A DNA stretch of 64,000 bases from EB88 sp965199135 (GCA_965199135.1 OZ240685.1:1612001-1676000); one strand, 5' to 3'; numbered from the stretch's first letter, positions 1-8,601 are shown. Notes: generated from the sequence alone by a model not told the origin. Made by a program: numbers and translations.

Positions 1-1
1 G

Positions 2-451
2 CGCTCGGGCAAGGAGGCGGAGATTGAGGTCAAGCCAACCTACGGGCTCACGGATGAGCAGGTTGAAACGATGATTCTCGACTCCTTCGACAATGCCGAG
101 GCAGACTTCGAACAGCGGCAACTTATCGAGACACGCGTCGAAGCGGAAGACATCCTTGCACGGGTGGCGAAGGCGAAGGCGCATCCGGCATGGAAGCATC
201 TGAGCTTTGACGAGACAACAGAGATCGGCTTGGTGGCGGACGAGATTCACATCCTCAAGGAAGGCGACGACCGCAAGACCCTGCGGGATGCGATCAGTGC
301 GCTGGATCGCGCGACGCGTCGACTGGCCGAGTTGATGATGGACCAGGCAGTCACGTCAGCGATCGGCGGTGGCACCATGGCCGAGGCCAGCGACAAGCTG
401 GGCGAAGGTCCCAGCGCACCGCATCCTTTCGCCAAGGCAGAAATTCAGTAA
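2..451 (+). CDS. hscA: Fe-S assembly Hsp70-type chaperone HscA, 3' part
   Basis: The reading frame is open from the first bases of the window, so this is the C-terminal part (about 149 residues) of a gene starting outside. It reads through the VKPTYGLTDEQVE segment typical of the junction into the alpha-helical lid of an Hsp70 substrate-binding domain, then a charged helical bundle. HscA is the specialised DnaK paralogue that helps transfer clusters from the IscU scaffold. Identification as HscA rather than DnaK rests on the lid sequence and on fdx and iscX directly downstream (21-bp gap). The nucleotide-binding domain is not visible. Confidence 0.85.
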   Translation, partial: RSGKEAEIEVKPTYGLTDEQVETMILDSFDNAEADFEQRQLIETRVEAEDILARVAKAKAHPAWKHLSFDETTEIGLVADEIHILKEGDDRKTLRDAISALDRATRRLAELMMDQAVTSAIGGGTMAEASDKLGEGPSAPHPFAKAEIQ

Positions 452-472
452 ACGTAACCGAAAGAGATACAA

Positions 473-904
473 ATGAGCGAGCACGCAGTACCCGAGCAAA
501 CAGTGGATCTGAGCCAGCCTCCAGCAGAGAACATGGTGCGTGTCACCTTCGAGCCGGAGGGTCGTACCGTGGAGTTCGCCTTCGGCACCATGCCGTACGA
601 TCATCACGGCCTGCCGATGTCGTTTCTCGACGTGGCAGAAAACTACAACATCTTTCTCGATCACGCATGCGGCGGCGTTTGCGCATGCACGACCTGCCAC
701 GTCCACATCAAGCAGGGCGAGAAGAACCTGAACGAGCCAACCGAGGATGAGCTGGACCGCATGGAGAAAGCTCCCGGGCTGCAACTGAATTCGCGTCTGG
801 GCTGCCAGGCTGTGATCGAACGTCCCGGCACCTACGTCGTGGAGATCCCAAGCTGGAACAAGAACTACGTCTCCGAAGGCAAGCCCCTCGCTCTCGGTAA
901 ATAA
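473..904 (+). CDS. fdx: ISC-type 2Fe-2S ferredoxin
   Basis: A 143-residue adrenodoxin-type ferredoxin. The first about 20 residues are an unstructured-looking extension and the beta-grasp fold begins near VRVTFEPEG. The cluster ligands follow the C-x5-C-x2-C...C pattern at Cys66, Cys72, Cys75 and Cys111; an extra Cys70 lies inside the loop. In ISC systems this protein supplies electrons for cluster assembly on IscU. The ATG has an AAAGAG ribosome site and lies 21 bp after hscA; iscX follows after 24 bp, so the three are very probably one operon. Confidence 0.92.
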   Translation: MSEHAVPEQTVDLSQPPAENMVRVTFEPEGRTVEFAFGTMPYDHHGLPMSFLDVAENYNIFLDHACGGVCACTTCHVHIKQGEKNLNEPTEDELDRMEKAPGLQLNSRLGCQAVIERPGTYVVEIPSWNKNYVSEGKPLALGK

Positions 905-928
905 CGCTACATAGACACAGGAGAGACG

Positions 929-1147
929 ATGCCCCAAGAGATCATGTGGACCGATGCTGAAGAGCTTGGCATTCAGTTGCAGGAGAAATACCCAGACATG
1001 GATCCGTTGAAGGTCCGCTTTACCGAGCTCCACAAGTATGTGACCGAGCTCGCAGGCTTTGCGGATGATCCGCTGAAGTCGACGGAGCCGCGTCTCGAGG
1101 CAATTCAGATGGCCTGGTACGAAGAGTGGCAGGACGCGCAGAAGTAG
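929..1147 (+). CDS. iscX: Fe-S cluster assembly protein IscX
   Basis: A 72-residue acidic protein of normal IscX (YfhJ) length. It has the family signature: an N-terminal WTDAEELGIQL segment, a YPDMDPLKVRFTEL winged-helix core, and a terminal W-x-E-W-x-D-A motif. IscX binds IscS and iron and is thought to modulate cysteine desulfurase activity. It is the last gene of the isc-hsc-fdx operon here, has an AGGAGA ribosome site, and ends 5 bp before the convergent YraN-like gene. Its presence marks the operon as the full ISC type. Confidence 0.93.
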   Translation: MPQEIMWTDAEELGIQLQEKYPDMDPLKVRFTELHKYVTELAGFADDPLKSTEPRLEAIQMAWYEEWQDAQK

Positions 1148-1152
1148 TCGCG

Positions 1153-1626
1153 CTACTCTTCCCAGCCAAAAGCATTACGGAAATGCTCGAACTCTGCATC
1201 ACGAGCGGCTTTGCCGGCAAGAAGGTAAACCGAAAGCACATCGAAACGGGTCGGGCACTCCTCCAGCACCTGCCGCCGGTAGTGCCAGGCGAGCCTTCGC
1301 AGGCTCCTGCGCTTCATCGCGTCGACGGCTGACTCTGCGCTCGCCACTTCTCTCGACGAGCGCGTTTTCACTTCCACAAAGCACAGCGTGTCGCCATCCC
1401 ACGCAACCAGGTCGATGTCTCCCGGAGCTTTGCGGTTCTGCCATCCGCGTGCCACCACAATGAGTCCAAGCTCTCGAAGGTAGAAGAACGCCGCAGCTTC
1501 TCCTTGTTTGCCGGTGCGCAGATGACTCGGCAGGGAGCCGAGGCGGTGCGCAGCAGGCAGACGGTCCAAAAAAGCAAGACCCGCCTGCCATGCGTTGCTT
1601 CGGAAGCCTGGAGAGAGGAGCGCCAT
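1153..1626 (-). CDS. YraN/UPF0102 family nuclease-fold protein
   Basis: A 157-residue protein. The C-terminal about 115 residues match the YraN/UPF0102 family: the G-x-x-G-E-x-x-A helix (TGKQGEAAA), the GDIDLVA strand and the V-E-V-K-T-R strand, which together form a restriction-endonuclease-like PD-(D/E)xK core. The family function is unsettled; some members have been linked to Holliday-junction or DNA-end processing. The N-terminal about 40 residues extend beyond the usual family length of about 120, so a downstream start is possible. It converges on iscX with almost no spacer. Confidence 0.85.
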   Translation of the reverse strand: MALLSPGFRSNAWQAGLAFLDRLPAAHRLGSLPSHLRTGKQGEAAAFFYLRELGLIVVARGWQNRKAPGDIDLVAWDGDTLCFVEVKTRSSREVASAESAVDAMKRRSLRRLAWHYRRQVLEECPTRFDVLSVYLLAGKAARDAEFEHFRNAFGWEE

Positions 1627-1685
1627 CGTCCCGGGAGTGTACCCGGATCTGCCAGGGCTGGATAGAGTACAGAGGTGATACGCGC

Positions 1686-2072
1686 TTACGCCCCGCTCTC
1701 CGCCTTCTGTTCTACGTAGTGCTGGATGTGCTCGTAGACGTGGTCCGGGAAGTTCAGGTCCTTGTAGACGTTCCCGGAGTCAGGGTCGTCTGGATTCGGG
1801 ATGATGGGGAACTCCTGCTCCTTCTGCCAGGCCAGGATCCGGTCGCGCTTCGGCGGGTTATAGTCCTTGCCTTCTACCTGCCGAATCAACAGCGAGGCCT
1901 GTGCCTCGGAGAAGTCATGATCCTTGGTGAGCATCGCGAGCAATTCTTCCTCGGAGAGGAAGTGGCGCGCCACCATGGCAAACGTGAGGCGGCCATAGTG
2001 ACCGATGTCTTTCCCCTCTTCAAGCGATGCGATCAGATGTGCCATCATTCCGTTCTTCTGTAACTCTTCCAT
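1686..2072 (-). CDS. Small hypothetical protein, function unknown
   Basis: A 128-residue soluble acidic protein that I do not recognise. An AGAGGG ribosome site 6 bp before the ATG and protein-like composition support a real gene. The N-terminal half looks helical (HYGRLTFAMVARHFLSEEELLAML). The second half carries a Pro/Asp-rich turn (FPIIPNPDDPDSG) and ends in a helix. There is no signal peptide, membrane segment or metal motif. It stands alone between the YraN-like gene and a terminator hairpin. Confidence 0.7.
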   Translation of the reverse strand: MEELQKNGMMAHLIASLEEGKDIGHYGRLTFAMVARHFLSEEELLAMLTKDHDFSEAQASLLIRQVEGKDYNPPKRDRILAWQKEQEFPIIPNPDDPDSGNVYKDLNFPDHVYEHIQHYVEQKAESGA

Positions 2073-2144
2073 GTTGCCCTCTCTTCGCTTTATCTTCTCC
2101 TTTGGATGCAGGAAGCTTCCCGACCTGTCTCCTCCGCAATGAAG

Positions 2145-2170
2145 AAAGGCCCGCAGAAATGCGGGCCTTT
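2145..2170 (-). terminator. Intrinsic terminator hairpin of the lipoprotein gene
   Basis: An 11-bp perfect stem closes a 4-nt loop: arms 2145-2155 and 2160-2170, loop GAAA on the plus strand. Read on the minus strand the hairpin is followed by TTCTTC. It lies 29 bp past the stop of the lipoprotein gene and upstream of the small gene at 1686-2072, so it separates the two transcripts. Confidence 0.75.
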
Positions 2171-2198
2171 CACCGTGCGAACAATGCAGCTGTCCGGG

Positions 2199-4706
2199 TT
2201 AGGTGGTGAGTCTCGGCTTGGCCACGATGAACTGCGCTGGTACCGTCTGACCGTTGGTGTTGGTCAGGGAGGGCTTCAGCGTTTCTGTTTCCTTCGCGGT
2301 GCCCGTGCTGATGACGTGGATGAGGTTATCCCCCGTAGTGCTCACGAAGAACAGTGAGGAGTCGGGGCTGAAGGCGCCGGCGATCGGAGCTTCCGCACCG
2401 GAAGAGAGCTGGACGTTGGTAAGGGTGCCGGTGCCGCCGGCGGTGCTCGATGGGGTATAGAGCGGCAGAAGCCCTGTCGCCGCGGTCGCCGCGTAGGTGA
2501 TGAAGGCATGCGAGGCATCGGGCGAGGTCAACACCTGGTCGATCTGGGTAGGCGTTATCCCAGTGAGAGCGAGCTGGCGAAGAGTGGTGTTGATGGCAAG
2601 CGCCCCGGCGGGGGTGGCGATCCCGGGGCACGGGCCTGCTGGTGCGATCACGCGGCTGCTGCCGGATGTGGGCGCGTGCTCGATGTCGGAGAGCTGCGTG
2701 GTGCTGGCTCCAAGGATGTGGGTGCCGTCAGAGGTCGCGGCGACGTGCTGCGCATCGGTGCCCGTGATGGTTGCCGCGAGCGGGTTAAAGGTCACGGGCG
2801 TGGTCGTGGTGTCCGGGCAGAAGGAACGCGCAGTGATCGGCGCACCGCCCAGGAAGACAGCGACCGAGGGTACGGTGAGCGCAACGTCTGGCGAGCAGAA
2901 TGGCGTGCTGTTGGTGTTGTCCAGGGTACAGCTGGTGGCATCGGCTGCTGCGGTCAGAGGGTAGGAACTCCAGCCGCTCACGATGTTGTGGACGTACAGT
3001 GCGGTGGGTCCGGTGATGTAGACGTTCTTGCCGTCAGGCGAGTACACAGCGTGCGTCGCAACGCCGCCGGTGCTGATGACGGATGAGGTCGTGGTGCCGG
3101 TTGTTCCACCTGCGGTCGTCGTCGTGGTCGACGGGGTGTAGAGATAGATCACCTTGCGCAGCTGGTCGGCGATGACCACCTGGTTGTTTGAAGGGGAGAC
3201 TGCGAGCACCACGCCGGGCACAGTGGTGTCCTGAGTGCTGACCGTGTTCGTGGTCGTGCTCACGACCATGAGCTCGCGGTAGGTGCCGAAGTACAGGTCT
3301 GTCCCGGTGGGGTCAATGACCATGGAATTCGGCGGGTAGGGGAGAAGAATGGGCGTCCCTCCCGTGCCCTGGCTCAGGTCAAAGGGGGTAAACAGCTGGG
3401 AGTCGGGGGAGGCTGCCCAGACAAGGGTGCTGTCCACACCGGGCGAGGTGACGGTAATGGGATTCGCGACGATCGGCAAACCAGTGCCGTAGGTGCCAAG
3501 CACATTCAGCGGCGTGGGATTACAGCTCAACCCTGTGGCGGTGCTTGAACTACTTGAGGTGGTTGCGGTCGACGAGGTCGGGGTACCAGGCTGGCAGATG
3601 CCAGAGATGGTCGCAGTGCCCGGAAACCCGCTTGGATTGCTGACGACCCCGGCCGAGGTGACGTTGATCTCCTCCGGCTGGGTGGAGGTGAAGTCCGGCC
3701 CGGCACCCGAGATGGGTGTGAGCGCGACGGTCGCCTGCGTTTGCGGGTCGGTGACCGTGATCACCGAGGTGAGCGTCTGCGGGTTGCCCTGCGTGACGGT
3801 GACGTTGCCGTTCGAGCTGGTCGCGCCGGTGCTGCTTGGCAGCGAGAGGGCGATGCTGCTTGGTGGACAGGTGTAGAAGTAGCCGGCAGCGGAGCTGGTT
3901 CCAACCGAGGTGGAACCGGTGCCCGCGATGGTCGCGGTGATCACTGTGCCGCCGGGCTGGTTCGCCTGCGTGTAGCCGTTCGGGTTCGACGCCGTGGGAG
4001 CAGCAGTGCCTGCTGCGACTGTCGTCTCACCGATAACAGACGTGTTGTTGATGGTGACTACAGAGGGCGTCTGCGGCGTGAAGGTGACGGTGCCTACGTC
4101 CGTGATGGCGCTTGCCGAGTTCACGTTGGCGCCAGAGCCGATCAGGGCCCCATCCGGGCCGTAGACCTCGGTGCTCTGAACAAGGTCCCCGCCGGGGGAG
4201 CCGGGGAGAATACAGTCTGTTGGCTGCGCGATTGTGATCGCCGAAATCTGCGGATGCACGTAGACGAGCACCGGATTGCTGGCAACGCCGCCCAGGCTGG
4301 CGGTCACGGTCGCTGTGCCGCCCGCGGTCGGCGGGGTGCAGATGGTGAAGTCAGGGATGCCGCCCGCGCTGGTGCGATTCCAGGTCCCGCCGCATACGGC
4401 GCCGGTCGGGCTCATATCAGCAAACGTCAGGTTGCTGCTGCCGTAGGTGGCGGAGCCGGTGGTCAACGTGGTTCCCTTGCAGTTCTTCGCCGTAGGGGTG
4501 CCAACCTGCCCGATCTGGCCGTAGGCCAGCGAGATGCCCTCGGTCGACTGTGTGGAGGAAAGCAGTACCTGGGTGATCGCCGTCAGTTTGGGCCCGTAGC
4601 CTGCATCGTTGCAGTACGCGGAAACGTTGGTGGTGCAGCCAGTGACGGAAAGGCCTACCGGAAGCGCTAACAAAAGCAAAGCCACAAGGGTGAAAAACCG
4701 CTGCAT
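2199..4706 (-). CDS. Large surface lipoprotein with Ig-like and beta-propeller repeats
   Basis: About 835 residues. The start is placed at the ATG at 4706, which has a GGAGG site 5 bp upstream and begins a textbook lipoprotein signal: MQRFF, a hydrophobic stretch, then a V-T-G-C lipobox with Cys24. An upstream ATG in frame (4793) would bury this signal. The first half is Ser/Thr/Gly-rich with bacterial Ig-like strands (PxVVTINN, TVTASLGG). The second half has propeller-type repeats such as DPTGTDLYFGT, SPDGKNVYITG and SPDSSLFFVST. It is probably anchored to a membrane and may bind a ligand or surface; no catalytic motif is visible. Only the architecture, not the function, is supported. Confidence 0.8.
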   Translation of the reverse strand: MQRFFTLVALLLLALPVGLSVTGCTTNVSAYCNDAGYGPKLTAITQVLLSSTQSTEGISLAYGQIGQVGTPTAKNCKGTTLTTGSATYGSSNLTFADMSPTGAVCGGTWNRTSAGGIPDFTICTPPTAGGTATVTASLGGVASNPVLVYVHPQISAITIAQPTDCILPGSPGGDLVQSTEVYGPDGALIGSGANVNSASAITDVGTVTFTPQTPSVVTINNTSVIGETTVAAGTAAPTASNPNGYTQANQPGGTVITATIAGTGSTSVGTSSAAGYFYTCPPSSIALSLPSSTGATSSNGNVTVTQGNPQTLTSVITVTDPQTQATVALTPISGAGPDFTSTQPEEINVTSAGVVSNPSGFPGTATISGICQPGTPTSSTATTSSSSSTATGLSCNPTPLNVLGTYGTGLPIVANPITVTSPGVDSTLVWAASPDSQLFTPFDLSQGTGGTPILLPYPPNSMVIDPTGTDLYFGTYRELMVVSTTTNTVSTQDTTVPGVVLAVSPSNNQVVIADQLRKVIYLYTPSTTTTTAGGTTGTTTSSVISTGGVATHAVYSPDGKNVYITGPTALYVHNIVSGWSSYPLTAAADATSCTLDNTNSTPFCSPDVALTVPSVAVFLGGAPITARSFCPDTTTTPVTFNPLAATITGTDAQHVAATSDGTHILGASTTQLSDIEHAPTSGSSRVIAPAGPCPGIATPAGALAINTTLRQLALTGITPTQIDQVLTSPDASHAFITYAATAATGLLPLYTPSSTAGGTGTLTNVQLSSGAEAPIAGAFSPDSSLFFVSTTGDNLIHVISTGTAKETETLKPSLTNTNGQTVPAQFIVAKPRLTT

Positions 4707-4878
4707 GAAACCTCCCCGCCTGCCGGAAATGGTGCACAGACGGTTATTGCCACTCGCTCGTTTGGGATCGTTCCGGAGAAGAGTGATTGCCACTGAAGTT
4801 TACAGCACGGTTGCCTGGGTAGGCATCCAAGGCGCGGCCCGTGCCGTTTTCTCTTGCTGGGCCGCGCCGGGATGCTGA

Positions 4879-6900
4879 CTACTTCAGGTACTCGTTGAAC
4901 CACCGGATCGAGCGCTCCAGCACATCACGTTGGTGCTCCGGGTCAACGAAACCATGGCCTTCGTTGGGGTAGACGACCAGCGTGGTGGGCACGTTGAAGG
5001 CCTTGAGCGCATGCCAGAACTCGAAGCTCTGCGGAGCTGGGCACTCGCCGTCCCGGTCGCCAACAACGATCAGGGTAGGCGTCGTCACCTTGTCGATGTA
5101 GTTGATCGCCGAGCTCTTCGCATAGACCGCGGGGTCCTTGTAGACGGAGGCGCCGAAGAACGGGGTCATCCACTGGTCGATCGAGTTCTCGCCGTAGTAG
5201 GAAAGCCAGTCCGAGATGCCGGCGCCTGCGACCGCTGCCTTAAAACGGTGCGTCTGGGTAACGGAGAACATGGTCATGAAGCCGCCATAACTCCAGCCGG
5301 TGAGGCCGAGCCGCGCATCATCGATTGCCGGGATCTCCTTTTCCACGGCATCAACGCCGGCCAGAATATCGCGCAGATCGCCGTAGCCGAAGTCCTTCCG
5401 GTTCGCTTCGGTAAATGTTTCTCCTTCGCCATACGAGCCGCGCGGGTTGGGTTCGAGCACAAAGTAGCCGGAGGCTGCGAGCGGCGCGGCGCCAAAGCCG
5501 GCACGAGGCCACCGCTGGGTGACTGCGGAGGATGGGCCGCCGTGGACCATGACGATCAGGCCGTACTTCTTGGCGGGGTCATAGTTCGCCGGGTAGAGCA
5601 GCCAGCCCTGCACCTTGAAGCCCTCGTTGGTCCAGCGGATGTTTTCTGCCTTGCCCCAGGAGGGTTTTTCACTGTCATTCACATGCGTGATCTGCGGCAG
5701 GAGGGCCTTGGTCAGAGGGCCGGCGTAGATCTCGGGCGCAACGCTGTAGCTCGACGCGGACCACGCGGCAGTTTTGCCGTCACCTGAAAGAGCAAAGGAG
5801 CCGGCAAGGCGGCCGTCGCCAATCGAGTAAGGAACAGTCTGGATCTCGTGGTGCTCTGCTTTCGCCCCTTCGGGGAGCAGAACCGTGTCGATCTCCTCCT
5901 CGCCCGCGTCGATTGCTGTCGCGATCATCGCGCCTGAGGAGAGCCAGTCGATCCACTGGAAGGAGACATGGGTGCCGGGGGTGGTGTCGGTCGGCGGGGC
6001 AGAGCCGTCGGCCGGGACAGTGTAGAGATCGCCGCCGGTGGCGCCCTGGTCGCTCATCAGGCCACCGATAAAGGCAATGCGATGAGCATCAGGGGAGAAG
6101 CGGGGCACGGCGATCTGGAGACCGTGGAGCGAGCCCTCGACGGTGTTCGGGTCGAGGACGACCTTGGGGGTTGCGCCCGGTGTAGCCGCTGCGGTGTAGA
6201 GCTTCGCAATCCACCAGTTGTTCTCCCCCGGGGGTGCAGCGGCCACAAAGGCAAGCTGCCTGCTGTCCGGTGCAAAGGAGAACTCGTAGACATGAAGTCC
6301 CGGCGGCGTGACCTGCTGCAGCTGTCCACTGTTCGCATCGATGGTCGCAACTCGCTGGATCTCAAGACCTTCCACTCCGATCTCCCCGGAGGGTGGTTTC
6401 ATCGCGGCGAGCGCGCCCGAGGGGCGGGTCGCGCCTTCGACGTAGAGCATGGCGAGCGAGCCGCCGTCGGGCGCGTACTCGAGGCTCTTGGCGAAGCCAT
6501 GGACAGTGGCCAGCATCTTCGGCTTCGCACCCGCCTCGGTACCCGAAACGAAGACCTGGGTCTCGTCGCCACAGCTTGCGAGCGCGGCAAGGTGGGTGCT
6601 GTCCGGGGACCAGGAGAGGGCGGAGACGCTCTCGCGCCCTGAGCCGCAAAGCTGCACGCGACGGGTGGCAGAGGGGTTGGCGAGGGGTGCGATGCGGAGC
6701 TCGCCGGCCACTTCCATGGCGAGGAGCTTGCCGTCCGGGGACAATGCCACATCGCCGACGCGCCTGGTTTGGCTCAGCGAGGAGAGCAGCGAACCCATGG
6801 CCGAGGAGCCGGCAGGCGATTGTGCCGGGAGAGTGGTAGGCGCGAGCAACACAGAGAAGAGGGCGAGCGAGAGAACACGCGAAGCAGCGACGGGCGGCAT
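4879..6900 (-). CDS. Exported S9 prolyl oligopeptidase family peptidase
   Basis: A 673-residue protein with an N-terminal Sec-type signal (hydrophobic segment ending in LPAQS). It continues as a WD40/TolB-like propeller (ALSPDGKLLAMEVAG, FAPDSRQLAFVAA) and ends in an alpha/beta-hydrolase domain. The catalytic triad is readable: Ser537 in GWSYGG, Asp617 in GDRDGECP and His649 in NEGHGF. This is the organisation of dipeptidyl/acylaminoacyl peptidases of family S9, which cleave short peptides. It probably acts in the periplasm on peptide nutrients. It stands alone on the minus strand, divergent from the ribosomal cluster. Confidence 0.9.
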   Translation of the reverse strand: MPPVAASRVLSLALFSVLLAPTTLPAQSPAGSSAMGSLLSSLSQTRRVGDVALSPDGKLLAMEVAGELRIAPLANPSATRRVQLCGSGRESVSALSWSPDSTHLAALASCGDETQVFVSGTEAGAKPKMLATVHGFAKSLEYAPDGGSLAMLYVEGATRPSGALAAMKPPSGEIGVEGLEIQRVATIDANSGQLQQVTPPGLHVYEFSFAPDSRQLAFVAAAPPGENNWWIAKLYTAAATPGATPKVVLDPNTVEGSLHGLQIAVPRFSPDAHRIAFIGGLMSDQGATGGDLYTVPADGSAPPTDTTPGTHVSFQWIDWLSSGAMIATAIDAGEEEIDTVLLPEGAKAEHHEIQTVPYSIGDGRLAGSFALSGDGKTAAWSASSYSVAPEIYAGPLTKALLPQITHVNDSEKPSWGKAENIRWTNEGFKVQGWLLYPANYDPAKKYGLIVMVHGGPSSAVTQRWPRAGFGAAPLAASGYFVLEPNPRGSYGEGETFTEANRKDFGYGDLRDILAGVDAVEKEIPAIDDARLGLTGWSYGGFMTMFSVTQTHRFKAAVAGAGISDWLSYYGENSIDQWMTPFFGASVYKDPAVYAKSSAINYIDKVTTPTLIVVGDRDGECPAPQSFEFWHALKAFNVPTTLVVYPNEGHGFVDPEHQRDVLERSIRWFNEYLK

Positions 6901-7114
6901 GGCGTGAATGGTAGCAGGGGTGGGCGGAAACGCCTCAGGTCGAGCCGCAGTCTGGTATCAGTGTGATAGGTCGAGGGTGCCCACCTCTCGCTCCCGAGAT
7001 GTGGACTGGGCGCGCGCAGCATCCGGACCCCACGTCCTCCATCCGAGCCACGGGGCACCTGGCTGCTCTCTCGGGCAGTATCTTTGAACGAGATGCTTGA
7101 TCTGTCCGCGAGCC

Positions 7115-7145
7115 AAGCAGCGCTCTCCGAGAAAACGCTGCTTTT
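7115..7145 (+). terminator. Terminator-like hairpin in the rpsL upstream region
   Basis: An 8-bp perfect stem (AAGCAGCG at 7115-7122 with CGCTGCTT at 7136-7143) around a 13-nt loop, running into TTTT. No gene ends just before it. It would terminate an unannotated upstream transcript on the plus strand, or be a folded element of a leader. Confidence 0.4.
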
Positions 7146-7157
7146 GCCCGCGCTGCA

Positions 7158-7186
7158 TTGACGGGGCAGACCACGCTTGTTAGTCT
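7158..7186 (+). promoter_or_regulatory. Putative sigma-70 promoter for the str operon
   Basis: TTGACG (7158-7163, five of six consensus bases) is followed by a 17-bp spacer and TAGTCT (7181-7186, a weak -10). It sits just after the terminator-like hairpin and would give a leader of about 455 nt before rpsL. This is inferred from sequence only and the -10 match is modest. Confidence 0.33.
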
Positions 7187-7648
7187 AAAAAGGTTCTGCA
7201 AGAGTGGATAGGCGCGCAGAGGATGCGAGCCGCGACTCGGCGAACCGTTTGTTTTTTCTGGGGAGTCCGGCTCAAGCCGGATGATCGAGCTCCAGGGCTG
7301 GTTCCTGCAAGTGAATCCGCAGTACGCGCGAGCGTGAGTCGGAACAGGGGAACAGCATTTCGCATGTGTCTGCGACACCCGCTACCTTGGCGGGCTATGT
7401 GGACCCGAGACTCGCGAAACGGAACCAGGCTTTCCTGGCTGCTTCGGCAGCAGGCGATACGCATGGTCACCGTCGGGGTCGTTCGCTGAAGTTTTTGTTG
7501 TGCGCGCGTGTTCTTCCGGTGGGCTGCGGAGTGACGGGCGGAAGATTGAGAGAGCGCAGCCTTGGCTGCGCAAACGTGGCGTGAGCGCCTGTGCGCCGGG
7601 CTCGATGTGCCAGGCGGTACGTGGTTTCAGGATCTGAAGGAGTAGCAG

Positions 7649-8053
7649 TTGCCTACATTTAGTCAGTTGGTTCGCAAAGGGCGCACAGCGCCGCGGTACA
7701 AGACGGCTTCCCCTGCGCTGCAGGGCTCTCCCCAGCGGCGTGGTGTGTGCACCCGTGTGTATACGCAGACCCCCAAGAAGCCGAACTCGGCCCTGCGCAA
7801 GGTCGCGCGTGTTCGCCTGACCAATGGGATCGAAGTCACGACCTATATCCCTGGCATCGGTCACAACCTCCAGGAGCACTCGATTGTGTTGATCCGTGGC
7901 GGCCGTGTGAAGGATCTGCCAGGCGTGCGGTACCACGTGGTGCGCGGGACGCTTGACTCGGTCGGTGTGGCTGGCCGCAAGCAGAGCCGCTCGAAGTATG
8001 GTGCGAAGCGCGCCAAGGGTGGCGCAGCCGCAGCACCCGCAAAGAAGAAGTAG
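7649..8053 (+). CDS. rpsL: 30S ribosomal protein S12
   Basis: 134 residues. The invariant TPKKPNSALRK loop (residues 41-51, containing the lysine altered in streptomycin-resistant mutants elsewhere) and the RVKDLPGVRYH loop are both intact. S12 sits at the decoding centre. The start is a TTG at 7649 with an AAGGAG site 6 bp upstream; the next residues PTFSQLVRKGR are the family N-terminus, which fixes the start. A tail of about 10 residues rich in Ala and Lys extends it beyond the usual 124. First gene of the str operon. Confidence 0.97.
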   Translation: MPTFSQLVRKGRTAPRYKTASPALQGSPQRRGVCTRVYTQTPKKPNSALRKVARVRLTNGIEVTTYIPGIGHNLQEHSIVLIRGGRVKDLPGVRYHVVRGTLDSVGVAGRKQSRSKYGAKRAKGGAAAAPAKKK

Positions 8054-8127
8054 TTCCGGTTAAACGGTAGGGGCGGAGCTGGACTCCGCCAGACATTCAG
8101 CAAGAGCAGACAAGAAGAGACGAAACG

Positions 8128-8601
8128 ATGCCAAGAAAAGGTCATGTCGCCAAGCGCGAAGTAGCTCCGGATCCCGTGTACCAGTCAACGCTGGTCACCA
8201 AGTTTGTGAACTCCATGATGTGGGGCGGCAAGAAGTCGACCGCGCAGGGAATCTTCTACACCGCGATGACCAACCTCGAGGAGAAGGGCGGCGGAGACGA
8301 CGCGCTCAAGCTCTTCAAGAAGGCTGTCGAAAACTGCAAGCCGCTGCTCGAAGTGAAGAGCCGGCGTGTGGGCGGCGCGAACTACCAGGTGCCGATCGAA
8401 GTGAACCCGGAGCGTCGCACCTCGCTCGCAATCCGCTGGCTGGTTGGCTATGGCCGCGCCCGTGGCGAAAAGGGCATGATCGACAAGCTTACGAACGAGC
8501 TGCTCGACGCAGCCAATGGCCGCGGCGCCGCGATGAAGAAGAAGGAAGACGTGCACCGCATGGCCGAAGCCAACAAGGCTTTCGCGCACTACCGCTGGTA
8601 A
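8128..8601 (+). CDS. rpsG: 30S ribosomal protein S7
   Basis: 157 residues, the normal length. It starts MPRKGHVAKREV and carries the conserved KFVNSMMWGGKKSTA and VGGANYQVPIEV segments, followed by the basic helix near RWLVGYGRARGEKGM. S7 nucleates assembly of the 30S head by binding 16S rRNA and contacts the E site. It follows rpsL after 74 bp. The gap holds a 7-bp hairpin (GGCGGAG/CTCCGCC, 8072-8090). Confidence 0.97.
   Translation: MPRKGHVAKREVAPDPVYQSTLVTKFVNSMMWGGKKSTAQGIFYTAMTNLEEKGGGDDALKLFKKAVENCKPLLEVKSRRVGGANYQVPIEVNPERRTSLAIRWLVGYGRARGEKGMIDKLTNELLDAANGRGAAMKKKEDVHRMAEANKAFAHYRW

Larger units (their letters stand above)
6901..7648. other. Long gene-free stretch upstream of rpsL
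   Basis: 748 bp between the divergent peptidase gene and rpsL. The short ORFs in it have no ribosome sites and no protein-like composition. I see a terminator-like hairpin (7115-7145), a possible sigma-70 promoter (7158-7186) and a small TCCGGC/GCCGGA hairpin at 7266-7281. No tRNA, SRP RNA, tmRNA or RNase P core motif could be recognised. The most likely content is the promoter and leader of the ribosomal cluster, perhaps with a small RNA before it. Confidence 0.5.

Noticed and set aside
6935..7378. 147-codon minus-strand frame in the rpsL upstream region
   Set aside because: Cys/Pro/Arg-rich, without ribosome site or conserved-looking segments; judged non-coding.
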